Shown piece by piece: positions 14,201 through 26,534 of a stretch of DNA of 64,000 nucleotides. The notes under the pieces are model-generated. The model worked only from the letters and a program-made list of their open reading frames with translations. It was not told the origin of the DNA and searched no databases. The number at the start of each line of letters is the position of its first letter. Positions within the stretch are counted from its first letter, which is position 1. Position numbers and translations under genes: made by a program. The DNA comes from Tetranychus cinnabarinus (Eukaryota; Arthropoda; Arachnida; Trombidiformes; Tetranychidae), in the NCBI GenBank assembly GCA_022266195.1, contig WHVY01000002.1:12725001-12789000 (forward strand), read 5' to 3'.

Positions 14201-17128
14201 TTGGATTAGTTTGCAATAAGAAAATGCTAATCATTTTCTCACCAAGCAAATGAGAAAATTTAATTTTCTCAACTTGTCTGCTCTGTCGAGCTGCTGCTTT
14301 TCTAGTTTACATTTTCAGAATTGAAATTGATCGTCATTTATTCACCCACTTGAATCATTAACATTATCAACTAACATATTGAAAGTTGCCTTTTGCTTGT
14401 TTTCTTGATCGTTAATGGTGAAACAAGCTTTCAAACTTTTAAGTTACAAATGTAACAATGAGAGGAAAACGTTTAGGAAGCAGAAAAAAAAGTTGAACCC
14501 ATTAAAGTATTTTTTTGTCAACAGCAAAAAAGAGTTGGAATTAATTTGGATAAGAAGAAAGTAGGGAAAAAATTTACATCTCAAGTCTTGCCTTGGAGTA
14601 AAGTACAGAAAATTAATAACAATTGAAGTGATTTAAGTCTATTAAACGACATGAAATTGAAGGTGATCAACGAAACTAACCAACAATTGAAGCAAATGAA
14701 ATGCGATACAAAAAATTTCATACATAAAGACACCACAAAGTAACTGTTTAATTTGCAAATAATTAAAGTTACACAAGTCAATCAAGTCCTTTGAATCTAT
14801 CGATTTTTGCATTTCATTGAAGATGAAAGTGGCAAAGTTTTGAAGATTTTCACCAAGATTAGTGCTTAAATTGAATTAAAAAGCAACTTCAACTCGATTA
14901 AACTGAGATAAAAAAACTCTTCGCCTAACAAGATGCACTTGAACTGAAAATGCAAAATTAATATTCACTGAGAGCATGAAAGGTGGTGCATAAAAATGCT
15001 TGGAAAATATGAACTTGTTGTTTATTCATTAGATTAAAAGAATCTTGATCGATTCAGTTTGATCTCGAAAGTTTTTTCAACTTTCATCAACTAAACAATG
15101 CAAAGCAGTTGTGTCAAGTTTGCTCTTTGTTTTCGTTTGATTTTTTCCCAACGAAATTTTCTCAACCTTTTTGACAAAAAAAATTAGCAGATTCAAGCGA
15201 TTTAGGAATCTAAATCTATAAATAGACTTTAATCCATCTGATTATTTCTTGATTCCTTTTTGACCATGAGCTCAACTAACTGGAAACATTGTTTCTGTCT
15301 CTTCACTCCAAGATGATTGATTAAGTTGGGAATAATGTTTTTAAATTTCTTTATCTTTTTATTCTCATGATATCATTACTGACTTGAACTTGAGAAACTT
15401 GAGATTTAATTGAATTTCACACTTTTCTCTGCTTCTTACCTCTGTAACTTTGCTATTATTTGTGGAGTTTGTTTGGAGCCTCAAAGATTATGATAATGCT
15501 CATGGAGGCAACAAGCGATTAAAGTAGAACGAAATTTTGATTAAATCTTTTTATAATTTACTTTTATTGTTTCACATTAAAATGAGCAAAATGGTAAAAT
15601 GTTTGCTGATGAAAATTTAGATTCAAATGAATGTCAGTAAAAAAATAATCATCAGTGAAATTGCTTTGCTTGTTAATATTAATTTGCACGGAAACAAAGG
15701 CTTATTACAGAAAATTTTAATGTTTTTTCATTTCTCTTGTGATTCAGCTTATTAAAATCATTATTAACATTGTCATTGTGTCGAGCTTTTTGCTTCAAAA
15801 ATTTGGTTGATCAGTTGAACAAATTGTTTCACTTTTCAAAGTTGAACAATGAATTTATCATTGTTCCTAAATGGCAAAATAAGCGTTTCACTTACTATGA
15901 TATAGATAAGTCCAGGATATGATTTAGTCAGATAGCCAAATATGATTGTTGGATTGGTGGAAGCATCGGCTAATGATGAATTTGTGATAATTTCGTTGGC
16001 TGACCAATGTTGGTCACTAAGTCATCAGTATTCCAAGTTGAAACCATAACCATTGGAAGCAGAAAATGGGAAAAGTCAAAGAAAAAGTTGGCATGAAAAA
16101 ATTGATCAACGATTATCTGTATTGGAGATTGGATGAATTTTGCAAAACTCTCTCGCAATGAAAAAATGAACCAATGTTTTGGGAGGAAAAATTTCGCTGA
16201 ATGAAACTTCTTCAATATTTGCTTGTAAAAGTTTACTTTTTCAGTTTGATCTTTTTTTAATAGTTTTGATTGAGTTTTGAAAAGCAAAATTTTGATTCAA
16301 ATGGTTGAGAAAAGTGAAGCGAGTAAAAATTTGAATTTAAATCATTGTTCAATCATGCATTGAGGTTTATAAAGGTGAATAGTTTACCTTGAATTGGATC
16401 GCATGTTAGCCTTTTTTTATCGTTTATCTGTGAAACATTCAAATCCCTTGATAACTTGATTAGTCTTGTAAAGCTGTTTGCGATGAACAGATTGAATGTT
16501 CAATTGGTTTGTTACAATTTTGCATCACTGGAAAAATGAGAAACTCTGTTTACGCTCAACTTTTCATTGAAACTTGTCACATTATTTCAATTTTATATTT
16601 TATTCCAACATGGAAAACAAATCATCAACAAATTATTGAACAATTTTTCAGACCAGAATCAACACTTTTTTCATTCTCGCAATTCTTAAACTCTAATTTA
16701 CTCGTTACTTTGTAAACCTCGCAAAGATAAATTGAGTCAATGGTTCGACTAGTGTAGAGCTGCAATGAAAATAAATTGGCCAAACAAGTTTTTACAAGAA
16801 GACAACAATGAAGAGAATGTTCAAGAGAGAAACTGAACAACATTAATCGCATGTTCAATATTTTCTGGATTGAACTTTTTCTCATGATCAACACTTCCAT
16901 CTATCTGATGGTTTTGCAACTACCAAGCAGAACCAGAACAAGAAGAAAGAATCGAGAAAATTTCTCATTCGATAATGAACAAAGCAAGAATCTTGAATAA
17001 CTAAAGTTGGAATCAAAAAGAGACTGAAATAGAACCCAATGTACCATGCGATTTTTTTTCTATTTGCACCTGTTTACAACCGTAAATGACCAATGGTTAG
17101 TGGCAAACAGGTAAAGGTAGAAAGAGAA
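2300..17128. other. gene-poor AT-rich region
   Basis: I find no coding region I can defend in these 15 kb. The longest open frames, such as 5931-6383, are dominated by F, L, S, I and K and have no domain or splice context. Simple-sequence tracts are present: GAA-rich then AAT-rich sequence at about 3468-3640, and a TTC run at about 3798-3815. It may be intergenic, or 5' intron and regulatory DNA of the chitin-binding gene that starts near 17311. Confidence 0.5.
3468..3640. repeat. purine tract followed by AAT-rich microsatellite
   Basis: GAA/GAAAA-rich sequence from about 3468 to 3550 grades into AATAAT/AATAAC repeats to about 3640. This is simple sequence with no coding capacity. Confidence 0.7.
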
Positions 17129-17209
17129 AGTGGAAGTAGTGAGAGAAAGATAAAGAGAGAGAGAAAAAAGAGAGAAAAGAAGAAGGAGAAGAAGGAGGGA
17201 AAAGTGAAA
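17129..17209. repeat. GA-rich polypurine tract
   Basis: About 80 bases that are almost wholly purine on the plus strand, including AGAGAGAG and GAAGGAGAAG runs. The tract ends 100 bases before the proposed start codon at 17311. GA-rich tracts of this kind are common near arthropod promoters (GAGA-type sites), so a promoter-proximal role is possible but unproven. Confidence 0.7.
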
Positions 17210-17310
17210 CAAGTATAATCTTTTTTTGCTCGCATTTGATTCTTATTAACAGTATTTTTGTGGTTTGGTCAACATTATTGTTGCCTTAATATTCATTCAC
17301 AGCCGACAAC

Positions 17311-17352
17311 ATGCATTGGATTATACTGTTAACCAGTTTACCCTTTATTTTG
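17311..17352 (+). CDS. secreted chitin-binding protein, exon 1 (signal peptide)
   Basis: ATG at 17311 in the context ACAACATG opens 14 codons reading MHWIILLTSLPFIL, a hydrophobic run typical of a signal peptide, and ends in phase 0 at a GTAAAT donor (17353). A likely acceptor, TTCATTCACAG, ends at 17302 just upstream, so the transcript probably has a further 5' non-coding exon. The exon is followed by a 114-base intron and a serine-rich exon in the same phase. The call rests on splice signals, phase and peptide character, not on a homology search. Confidence 0.6.
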
Positions 17353-17466
17353 GTAAATGTCAATTATTTTCTTGTTTCTTCCATTGTCATTCGTGTCTCT
17401 ATGTTTATCATTTTGTTAATTGTGTTTTACTATCTTCTTTTCCCTTGATTCCATTTCTTAACCCAG

Positions 17467-17643
17467 GTCAACTCACAATCAACTTCCAACGAACAAAGTT
17501 CATTGGAAATTTTGTGTCAACCAATTTGTCTCAATTCAATGAATTCCAAATCATCACCAGGTTTACCCATTTCATCGCATCAAGATCCACCCGGTGTAAC
17601 AAGCAATGACAAGCAAGAGTCAACAATCAAGGATAAACCATTG
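17467..17643 (+). CDS. secreted chitin-binding protein, exon 2
   Basis: The acceptor CTTAACCCAG ends at 17466 and the donor GTAAGT begins at 17644. The 177 bases are open in phase 0 (59 codons) and encode a Ser/Gln/Asn/Pro-rich hydrophilic segment with two cysteines. This matches the region expected after a signal peptide in a secreted, low-complexity protein. Joining it to exon 3 at 28423 requires a 10,779-base intron that contains the receptor gene. Phase and composition agree, but the join is an inference; the alternative is that exons 1-2 belong to a separate small gene. Confidence 0.6.
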
Positions 17644-20600
17644 GTAAGTTCATTTTATTTTCACTTGAAACAATCGTAACCAATGGACAAAAATGGCGAA
17701 AATTTCGGATCAAACCCTTTTCATTTGTTGCATCAATTTTGCAAGTAATCAAGAGTTGGATTCAGTTAACTGGGAAACGCTTTCATTTCCTAGATTAAGC
17801 CGTCTGCTTTCAATTGCCAAGTGGATTAAACAAAAGTGAATGACCAATCATTGTTGGTTAAAATAAATACTTTTCATTGAGTTTACTTTAATGAACAGTG
17901 AAAACCTTAACTCGTCTCAATTGGTGTTAATGTTGATAAGCAAATAAACTTATTTTTAATTTTTGCATCAATAACAGCCGATAAAAGGTAAACTGTTGTT
18001 CAACTTTCAACACTCAACACTCGGTACAACGGGATAAACCTGATATCAACTTGAGTTACATTGAAATAGATTCTCAATATTCAGTGAAAATGCAAACGCC
18101 TTCACAAATGATAAGCTTTATTAATTAAAACAAATTAACAAGTTTAACTCTTTAAAGATTTTAGAAAAAATTGCCTTTTCTTTTCATTCAAATTAACCAA
18201 ACATCCAATACTTAAACCTGTAAACTGGATGTAAATCATCAATAACTCACATAATTAAACATCTTTCAACTTATTGACTTTTAACATTTTAGCTTGAAGG
18301 TAACAATCAAAGTTGATCAAAGTCAATAAACATAGTTGGTGTTTAAGTGTATTTATAAACATGATAACAGTTTAACCATTTAACCAGCTTCAAGTGACTT
18401 TTAATAGGGAAAAGTTTAATTCAACTTTTCCATTTCAGTTTTTTCGTTCGATACTGATGATGATGACCAAAAAGGATAATTAACAATTAAAAATGTAAAG
18501 GGATTGAAGCAAAGTAAAGAGGAAAAAGGAATTATCCGGAAGGCAGATTGCCAGGTTAATCGGTGTCAATTAAAGTGCTAAAAAATACAATCGACTCTTA
18601 GCCTTAGGTTCGATTCAGGCTCAACAAGTTCTCCACTAATCTTGTGATTTATCCCGTGTTGGACTCTCATCACTCTTAGCACAAATCATATGTAAGTTGA
18701 CCTGCAAGATGAATACTTTTTTTCATCGAAAAAAAGTTCTTTTAATCAAACAGAAAATTTTGTTCGTGATTGTTTCAGATGATTCAATGTTATTTCTCAA
18801 CTTTTCATCATTACCTTTTCCTCTATTTGATTGGATTTAATCATCGATTGTTGATAATTGTGCGCTTAAATTATCAATGTTTTAGCAAGTAAATGAGAGA
18901 TGAAAAATGTTGAGTCACAAAAAGGCAACAACAAACTCGATCAAGGTTAGCAAATTTGGTTAATCTAATTGTATAATCTTTTGAGTATAACCATTAAGGC
19001 TCATCAATAGGTCGTCAAGTGAGCCTTATTAATGATCAACATGATTGTAATCAAGTTAATCAGCGTTTTCCTTTCCTCAAGGGTCATCATCATCATCATT
19101 TTTCTTCACCACTGTTTAACATATTCTGTAAATGTAAAATATGAAAAAAACTAACGATTGGCATTTATCAAAAGTCTATCAAAGAGCGAGAAAAAAAAGT
19201 TGATCAGAATGATTTATCTCTAAATGACATTAAATTGATCTTTAAAGGCCATTAATTGTAGCAGATTGATGCGCGTTTATCAGCCGTTTAACTTTGACAC
19301 CAATCATCATCAGTTAATTGTGATTATCATTTGCAACTGTTTAGTCAATGTTGCTATTGCAAATGTTATGATAAGGTTTAATCAAAGATAACTATTCTTT
19401 ACCGAATGAGAAGACTTTTTGTCTTTTTCAGCATTTCATTCTAGCCAAACCTCAAGATAATGCGATTCGAAATCAATTTCCAGGCTTAATTATTGCGATC
19501 ATCAACTCATCGATCATTAGTTAGGTTTGCTTGTTAACCAATAATCACAATAAAGCACAATATCAAACTTGTAAAACTTTTCAAATTGTTGCTCATTTGC
19601 GTTTCTGCAACTTAATGTTAAAGCAATAAAACAAATTGCAAATTCATTGACAGTCAATTATAGCCATTGAATGATCAAGTAAAAAATAGCATTGAAACGA
19701 CATTTAGAATGAAAAATAACTCAAATTGATTAGCATCAAATTATCACCTTTGTCCACTCAATCAATTCATTTTTTGTCACTTCAACTCACTCTTAATAAG
19801 TTGTGGATTGTGAATGAAAGTGTGTTGAAACAAAAGTTGAAATTGACTCAAAATTGACTTGCAATTGAATATTGATTTGAGACAATTTGAAATACTTTTT
19901 TATGCAAAACGATTGTTGATTTGTGGAAATCAAAAGAGATAAAAACGATTAAATATTTTAAGGTTAATGTTGATCTTGATTGCTCTTTATCATGATTTTG
20001 CAGTCGAATGAAAAAAAAGCAAAGCTGAAAATCCAATGTTGATATGATGAGACAATTGCAAGAGTAAATAGTTTCCAGGTTAACAAAGACGAATGACATT
20101 AAACGCTTGGTTAATCACTTTTGACACTCGACATTACCGACCACTGGAATCGCTTCAATCTTAGATTGGAAACAATACCTTTACTCTGATTATGTTAATG
20201 ATGTTATTGATCTGATAATTTTAAATGGAACCTTTAAAGTCGACTTTCACTGTTTCCAGGAAATCAAGGTTTTTCTTCTCTAAATGTTTTTCTTTTTGCT
20301 TGACCATTTCCGAGTTGATTGACAGTAAATATGTAAACATTTTAATCGACTGTAAATCAAGTTCATTAAACAATGGAACAAGAATGGTTTACTGGTCAAT
20401 CATAATGAATACTTGAACAACATTGTTCAACATTTATTTTTCATTGTAACTTGATAGTTACCTTTAAGCTCTTCCACTTGTTTTAATAATAACTCACTGT
20501 TTAAAGTAATAATTGAATTGATATCAACATTATCAATGTCAACCAAATCATGGTCTGGTAAGCTTTTTGTTTCATTACAATGTTAACCTTTCAATGGCTT

Positions 20601-22854
20601 TACTTGCCATTCATTGTTCATGAGTAAAGTTTGCATTGTTTTTACAATTAAAATGGTAAATTGATTGTTGATCAATTAGCTATTTAACTTGTTTGAATAT
20701 TCTCAATGGCCAATGTTTACCTTTGTGAGAAGAGAAACTTTTTTTGCAAAGTTTTTCTTTGTTTTTTTCTTCTTCATTGTAATGGTTAGAGATGAAGGTA
20801 TTAAAGCTTTAAATGAAAAGTTCATTAGTTAATGGCCAGGTAATGATTAGCACCAGTATAACCTCGATTACGTTAATATAATCAGAGTTTTAATCAAGAT
20901 CAGTTAAGGAAAGCTTCAAGTCAGGTTTAAAATATTAAGATAATAGTAAACCTTGATTAAATTGATACTCAAATGTGGTATGAAACACCTTTTTATTGAT
21001 AACAAAATGAACCTTTTAATTTGCAGATAATTGTTTCATTGGATTTGTTTGTTCTAAACTGCCATCATTTTCAATGAATACAGCCATAGATTATTGATGT
21101 TCAGTTTAAGTATAAAGGCAAGGTAAAACTCACTGGGAACCGATAAAAGTGAAACATGGTTAAATTGATTTCAAATGAAGGTTACAGTAATTGTTTCCAA
21201 AAAGACCCTCATCTAAACAAGATTGGTTGAGTGTCGAGAGAAAAGTTTATAAAACAAATGAACATTGCAAACGCAGGATCCATTCAACTCTACCTCAACA
21301 GGTTGCACCTTCTATGTCCTATCATTGCATCTAAACACTGACCATTGACTTTTCCTTCACACTGTTTCTCTTAACCTAGTCGATGGCAACTCTTGACTCG
21401 TTTGCTCTTCTTTTCCTTTCTCATAACATGCTAATGATAATTAGATAATTTTTCAATTTTTTTGAGAAAAGATTTTCCAATGAATTTTGATAGTTTGAAA
21501 AGTTTCTTCAAATAGTTTGTTTCAGACAATATTATCGCTTTTATCGGATCGACTGAATTCTCGTCGTGTTGTTGCGTGGTCGCTCGTAATGAACACAAAG
21601 AGCGATGAATAATGATAATGAATTTGCAAATGTGGAAAAGCGGAAATGAAATTGACCAGTTGGTGAGGAAATGACCAAAAGTATCAGATTGATAGAGTTA
21701 TTATTAAAAGTTTTTGTTTCCATTAAAACAATTACATTTGTTGTTGGTTTTCTAGGCGCAGTAACAGTCGAGTGGGATGAGGATGAGAGAGATGAAAATT
21801 AGGTTGAAGTGTTGGCTAAATGGAAAAGGATAAACTTGTCTTTCAAGTAAAACTGCATCCATTAATTAATCATTATCATTTTACGAAAAAAACCAAAATT
21901 GAAAAGCAAAATGAATAAATATTTGTTGTAAAGACAACAGCAAACTCACTTGAAACGGTCAATTATTCATTCAATGAAATCACTTGCCTCTTCTCAATTA
22001 ACATCATTTTTATGGTCAATCACAATTTACAAAAAGAGTAAATGAATAATGAATACTCAATGATAATTGTTGCAATAGTTTCTAATGTTTCTAAATATTT
22101 AATTAACTCGAGCATGATTAATGTTTGCTCATGTTTAAATGACAATCATTAATACAGTTTCCATCTCAAGCCTAACCTATTAAGGTCAGTTTAATTATAT
22201 CTCCAGCAATGAGATGATACTCGATGCTTTTGGTCAACAGTAAAAAAAAGTAAAAGTGATTATCAAGTTTGTTTAATCATTACCATTGTAATCAAATTGA
22301 TTGTTAAACTTGACTTGGTGATTAAATTGTTGCCTCATTGTGATTGTTTGCTTTTTGATAAGTGAAGAAGAAAGAGAGAAAAGTTGAAATCTTTTCACGA
22401 CTTCAATTGTATTTAATGTTAATTGTTGTACCTTTTTTAACTGTTGCAGCTACTCGTAACTGACCAACTCACTTGCCTTTTGGTAATGAAAAGTTTCTCA
22501 CTTTTGGCTACCAAAATGTTCAACTATTAATTAATAAATGCAGTAGTTAGAGGTCAACTCATTATCATTGTTATCATTGTTTCTTATTTTACCAGTTTAC
22601 CCATTTATCAACCCAAATTTGACCTCCCTAGACAAACACAAGTTTTTACCTGAAAAAAAGTAAAAGTGTGTTTATTGTTCAAGCCAATTGAGCAATTAAG
22701 GTTTCAATTTTTGCACTCAATTTAACATGCGATCATCCTTTGATCATGTTTGCAACTTTAATTGAAACCATTTGTGATTACCTTTTGGATCCTTTAGTTT
22801 GAAGGTTAACCAATTAACCAATACAATAAGCTGATATCAATGATTTGGGAAAAC
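17644..22854. other. intronic or intergenic AT-rich DNA
   Basis: No exon with convincing acceptor, donor and open frame was found here. It is AT-rich and punctuated by TTAACC/GGTTAA and CAATTGA words. If the five-exon chitin-binding model is right, this is the 5' half of its second intron. Confidence 0.45.
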
Positions 22855-23605
22855 TTAACTTTTCTTGTTTGTTGCGAGTTTTGAACGAGATTGGAAAATT
22901 GAATTCACTGAAAGACCGCAAATGGGCACGAAATTTTTTTTCGTTTTTTTCTCATTTCGATAATCACTTTGCTCAAATGTACGAATGGCTTTAGATTCAG
23001 GCTTGGTTTTATTTCAGATTAAAGGAAAAATGATTTATCGATTTTAGCATAAACTGTTGATAAGGAACAAATTGATGGTTTGCTAATTAAATTAAATCTT
23101 TTTTTTCGTGGTTCGACAATCGAATCAATTTGTCCATATTTGAACAATTTCTTGAGCATGAAGTTCCATAAATCATTTTTCAACACGAAAAAAGTTTTAT
23201 AGTCAATGATGAAATTGAAAAATTGGAAATTTGGGTGAAAAAGAAAATGAAAATCAATTGAATTTAAATCTACTGGGCTTGATATTATTGTCTACTAATT
23301 GATTTTGAACAGTCGACGTGCATTGATATTTTCATTGAATAATTTTACATGATTAGTCAACGATAATTATAATTGAAATGTTTACTCTCGGGCTATTTTC
23401 AGATAAAAGAATTAATTAAATTTTCTTTCCATTACATTTTAAAGTGATTACTGAAAAGACTTGCTCATGAAACCATTCATCATCTTTGTAGTGGTTTCAG
23501 ATAAATGACAAGTTTATTGTTAATCAATTGTTGAAAGAAAACTTTACAAGTTTGGAAAATTTGAAATCGAACCATTTTGTCGATTAATTTTCATGTAAAA
23601 CTGGA
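22855..23605 (+). repeat. left direct repeat flanking the gustatory receptor
   Basis: The segment aligns by eye, with many substitutions and indels, to 25540-26310 in the same orientation. Shared blocks include GAAAATT, ACGAAATTTTTT/CACAAAATTTTTT, TTTTTTCTCATTTC, ATAAGGAACA followed by ATTGATGGTTT, AGTTCCATAAAT, and ATGACAAGTTTATTGTTAAT. One copy lies upstream of the receptor and one downstream, as after a tandem duplication of promoter plus gene followed by loss of the second gene. Confidence 0.7.
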
Positions 23606-23831
23606 TTCAATTATTGATTGAAATCGATGAGCAAAATCATCCCAAACCATTAGTAAAATGGCTGTAAAATTAGTTTCGAGTAAATTGAGTTTCCTTAAAA
23701 CCTAGAGACTTTGCATAAATATTTACTTTTGAATCATTTAAGTTGGCATTTCATTGAAGTTTCCTCAAAATAATGAAAACGTCTTGTAATGATAGCATCT
23801 TGTAGCATGATGCTCTCACTGAATTCACTTG

Positions 23832-25398
23832 ATGCTTCACCCTTCAACTGGAGCTATTGATAATAGAATGCCATGTAAAATCTGTCAATCCATGGAGTCC
23901 AACCTTTACTCAGATGAAACTCTGGTCATCAATTGTATGCGTCACTTGAAGAAATTGTTTGATTGGCTTTTGATTCTTAAAAAAGGTTACCATCAAGATG
24001 CACCAACAGTACCCAAGAAGACCATCTATCGACTAGCCGCTGCTCGCTCGTTGACCTATTTGGTTACATTTCGAATGATCTTTTGCCTTTCCATTGATGA
24101 TGTTCACTTGAAGTATCTGCTCGGTTATCCTTACAAGGAAAATGCTGAAGGAGTTCTTCTTTCTATTCTCATGTCTTTAACTTACATTTTATTCTCATTG
24201 CTTCGCGAATTGGTCTATTACTTTGAGTCGAACGGTAAAATGGCAGTCACAGTTGAATTGAATTACTTGTTGGCACTAACACCGGGCCAACTCCATTCAC
24301 TCTCTAGATTAAAAGTATTTATCCGTTACATGAAGTACTTCCTGCCCAATTGGATTGCTTTATTTTACTTTTTCCTTTGCATGACACCGATATTCTCCAT
24401 TCAAATTCGACTGATTAACCCTGACATTTGGACAAACCATGTCTACATTATTTCGAGTATCATATGGATGATACCTGAAGCGTTGACCATAGTTTACGTT
24501 GTCGGTGGTTTGATTATATTTTTTGGGCACGCATTGATGTTTTTAATGATCTATTACAGTAGACTTTGTTACCTGTTGCACCAGTTTGGTCGACTTGTTG
24601 AAATGGAATGTTCAACAACTCAGGCCAATGAACTTTTAATCAAATTGAATTATTCGTTTATCAAATTTCTCAACGATATAACAAAACAGGCCTACGATGT
24701 GAGATATGTCTGGTTGTACATGTTGCTACTCGCATGTGGACTCAACAATACCTGCCTCTATTGCGGGACCATTAAACAGATCAAGCCAATTATACTGGCC
24801 TTTTCATTGACAATTTATGGCGTTTGTGAGTTTGTTATTTCAGCCATTGCTATTCACAAGGCTGGTGAAATCATTGAAAAGGTAATACACAGCAATAATG
24901 GTAGAAGAGGAATCAAAATAAAAAGCTGAAACTAATCGAATCTTGAAATTTTGAAACACTTTATCAATATTATCATGATTATGAACAATTCAAGCTTGAA
25001 TCGTTGATCTTAATGTCATTGAATGTAAATCATTTTTTAATATTTATTGCAGATTTATGCAATCCATAATCACTATATAAAATTATCGTTAAAATTGAAA
25101 ACTCGCCTGGATACAAGGTTAAAGGTAACAAAACTGCTGGCGATTCACATTTGTAATGTTTCTAAGTTTGTTTGTTTCTTGGCCAGGTTCTTGAGATATT
25201 ACAGCGGATAATGAGTCCGAGAACTTGTCCAACTATCGGAGACTTTTTCGAGATCAAGAAAAGTGTTGTCATGACTGTAAGCCATGGGATTGGTTGCTTG
25301 AATATTAACAAATTGAATAATTGAATAATTTTCTTTTGCAGTTTATAATGGAAAATATTTGTCTAATATTGCTGATAACTGTTAATGCAAATCGGTAG
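23832..25398 (+). CDS. gustatory receptor-like seven-transmembrane protein
   Basis: Three phase-0 exons: 23832-24881, 25187-25276 and 25342-25398 (stop TAG), giving 350+30+18 = 398 aa, a normal length for arthropod gustatory receptors. Donors are GGTAATA at 24881 and TGTAAGC at 25276; acceptors are TTGGCCAG and TTCTTTTGCAG. Exon 1 encodes about six hydrophobic segments, and the last two exons add a short acidic/basic loop (GDFFEIKKSVVMT) and a final hydrophobic helix. A long first exon followed by small phase-0 exons carrying the C-terminal helix is the usual architecture of the insect Gr/7tm_7 family. The canonical TYhhhhhQF tail is not intact here, which is common in divergent members. It would act as a ligand-gated channel or taste receptor in sensory neuron membranes. 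The start is ATG 23832; an upstream ATG pair at about 23808 is out of frame. No ligand can be inferred. Confidence 0.8.
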
Positions 25399-25465
25399 CA
25401 ACACTTGTTACTCTCAAAAACGATCCAGTATCAGCAGAATGATTAGCAATACCAAGCGGCTCTTC

Positions 25466-25471
25466 AATAAA
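25466..25471 (+). terminator. AATAAA polyadenylation signal of the receptor gene
   Basis: AATAAA occurs 68 bases after the exon 3 stop codon, in the position expected for the receptor transcript's 3' end. It supports a short independent transcription unit inside the larger gene. Confidence 0.55.
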
Positions 25472-25539
25472 CTACAATTTTCAGCCAGTTTCATTGCTTA
25501 ATTAACCAATAAGGTTAATAATAATCTTCAAGTTAAAAA

Positions 25540-26310
25540 TTTACTTTTTTCTTGCTTATTCCGATTTTTGAACAAATTGGAAAATTAAACTCACTTGAAA
25601 AGACCAAAAATGGTCACAAAATTTTTTCGTTTTTTCTCATTTCAATAATCACTCACTAATCATTTTATCCAATATTCAATCAAATCATTTTCAATTCAGG
25701 ATTGGTTTCCTTTACTTTAGTTGAATCAAATCGCTTGACTAAAGGAAAAATCTTTTGATTCTTGCATGAACAGTGAATAAGGAACATATTGATGGTTTAC
25801 TTATTAAAAATCATCCAATAATCATTCACTAAATGTCCGTATTTTGACGAATTCTTGGTTCAAAGTTCCATAAATGAATCTTTGATTTGCTTTTGTGATC
25901 CAAACTGTAGTTGTAGAAGTTGAGAAAGTCTTCAATTTCACTAATCATAAGAACCCAACTCAAGTGTCAACTCAAAAGTCAAGTTGTTTCACATCTCATT
26001 GTCCACTATGGCCTTTGTACTCAATCAAACAGGCAACAAAGAGAGCTAATTAATATATTCATTTAATCATGATTATTATTAGTCAACTGCAATTATAACT
26101 GTAATAATTGTAAAAATAATGTTTCCTCTGAGGCTATTTACAATAAAAATTGGTATAATTGCATTTCTCTTCATTACAGTTAAGCCACTAAAATGATTTA
26201 CTCAAAGCAACCATTTATCATCTTGGGTTTCACTGAAATGACAAGTTTATTGTTAATTCATTGTTGAGTAAACTTTACAAACTTTAAAAAAACTTGAATG
26301 AAAATTCAAA
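25540..26310 (+). repeat. right direct repeat flanking the receptor
   Basis: Diverged same-orientation copy of 22855-23605. The left copy precedes a receptor start by about 230 bases. After this copy no receptor reading frame follows; instead there is AT-rich sequence and then an LTR element at 26535. I read it as the upstream region of a lost second receptor copy. Confidence 0.65.
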
Positions 26311-26534
26311 ACTAAATCCAACTTGTTCCATGATTACCAAAGTTTCTTGATTCAATCGTTAACTTGTTGAAAGTGAATAAAATTTTCTGATTGATTCCAA
26401 CTGAATGTTTATACAGAAAACCTTTGGTTGAGCAAAAAGTTTACAAAAAAGTTTAAACTTATTGAATAATTAGCAGTTAGTTGAAAGCAATAAATTAATG
26501 ATTGACGGAAGAAAATGAATTTTCTGATATTATA

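Noticed and set aside
18600..18630. GGTTCGATTC, a B-box-like word of a tRNA gene
   Set aside because: No matching acceptor stem, anticodon arm or A box could be laid out around it.
21280..21330. Possible short exon after AAACGCAG in intron 2
   Set aside because: Donor is weak and the length would break the phase-0 chain of the chitin-binding gene.
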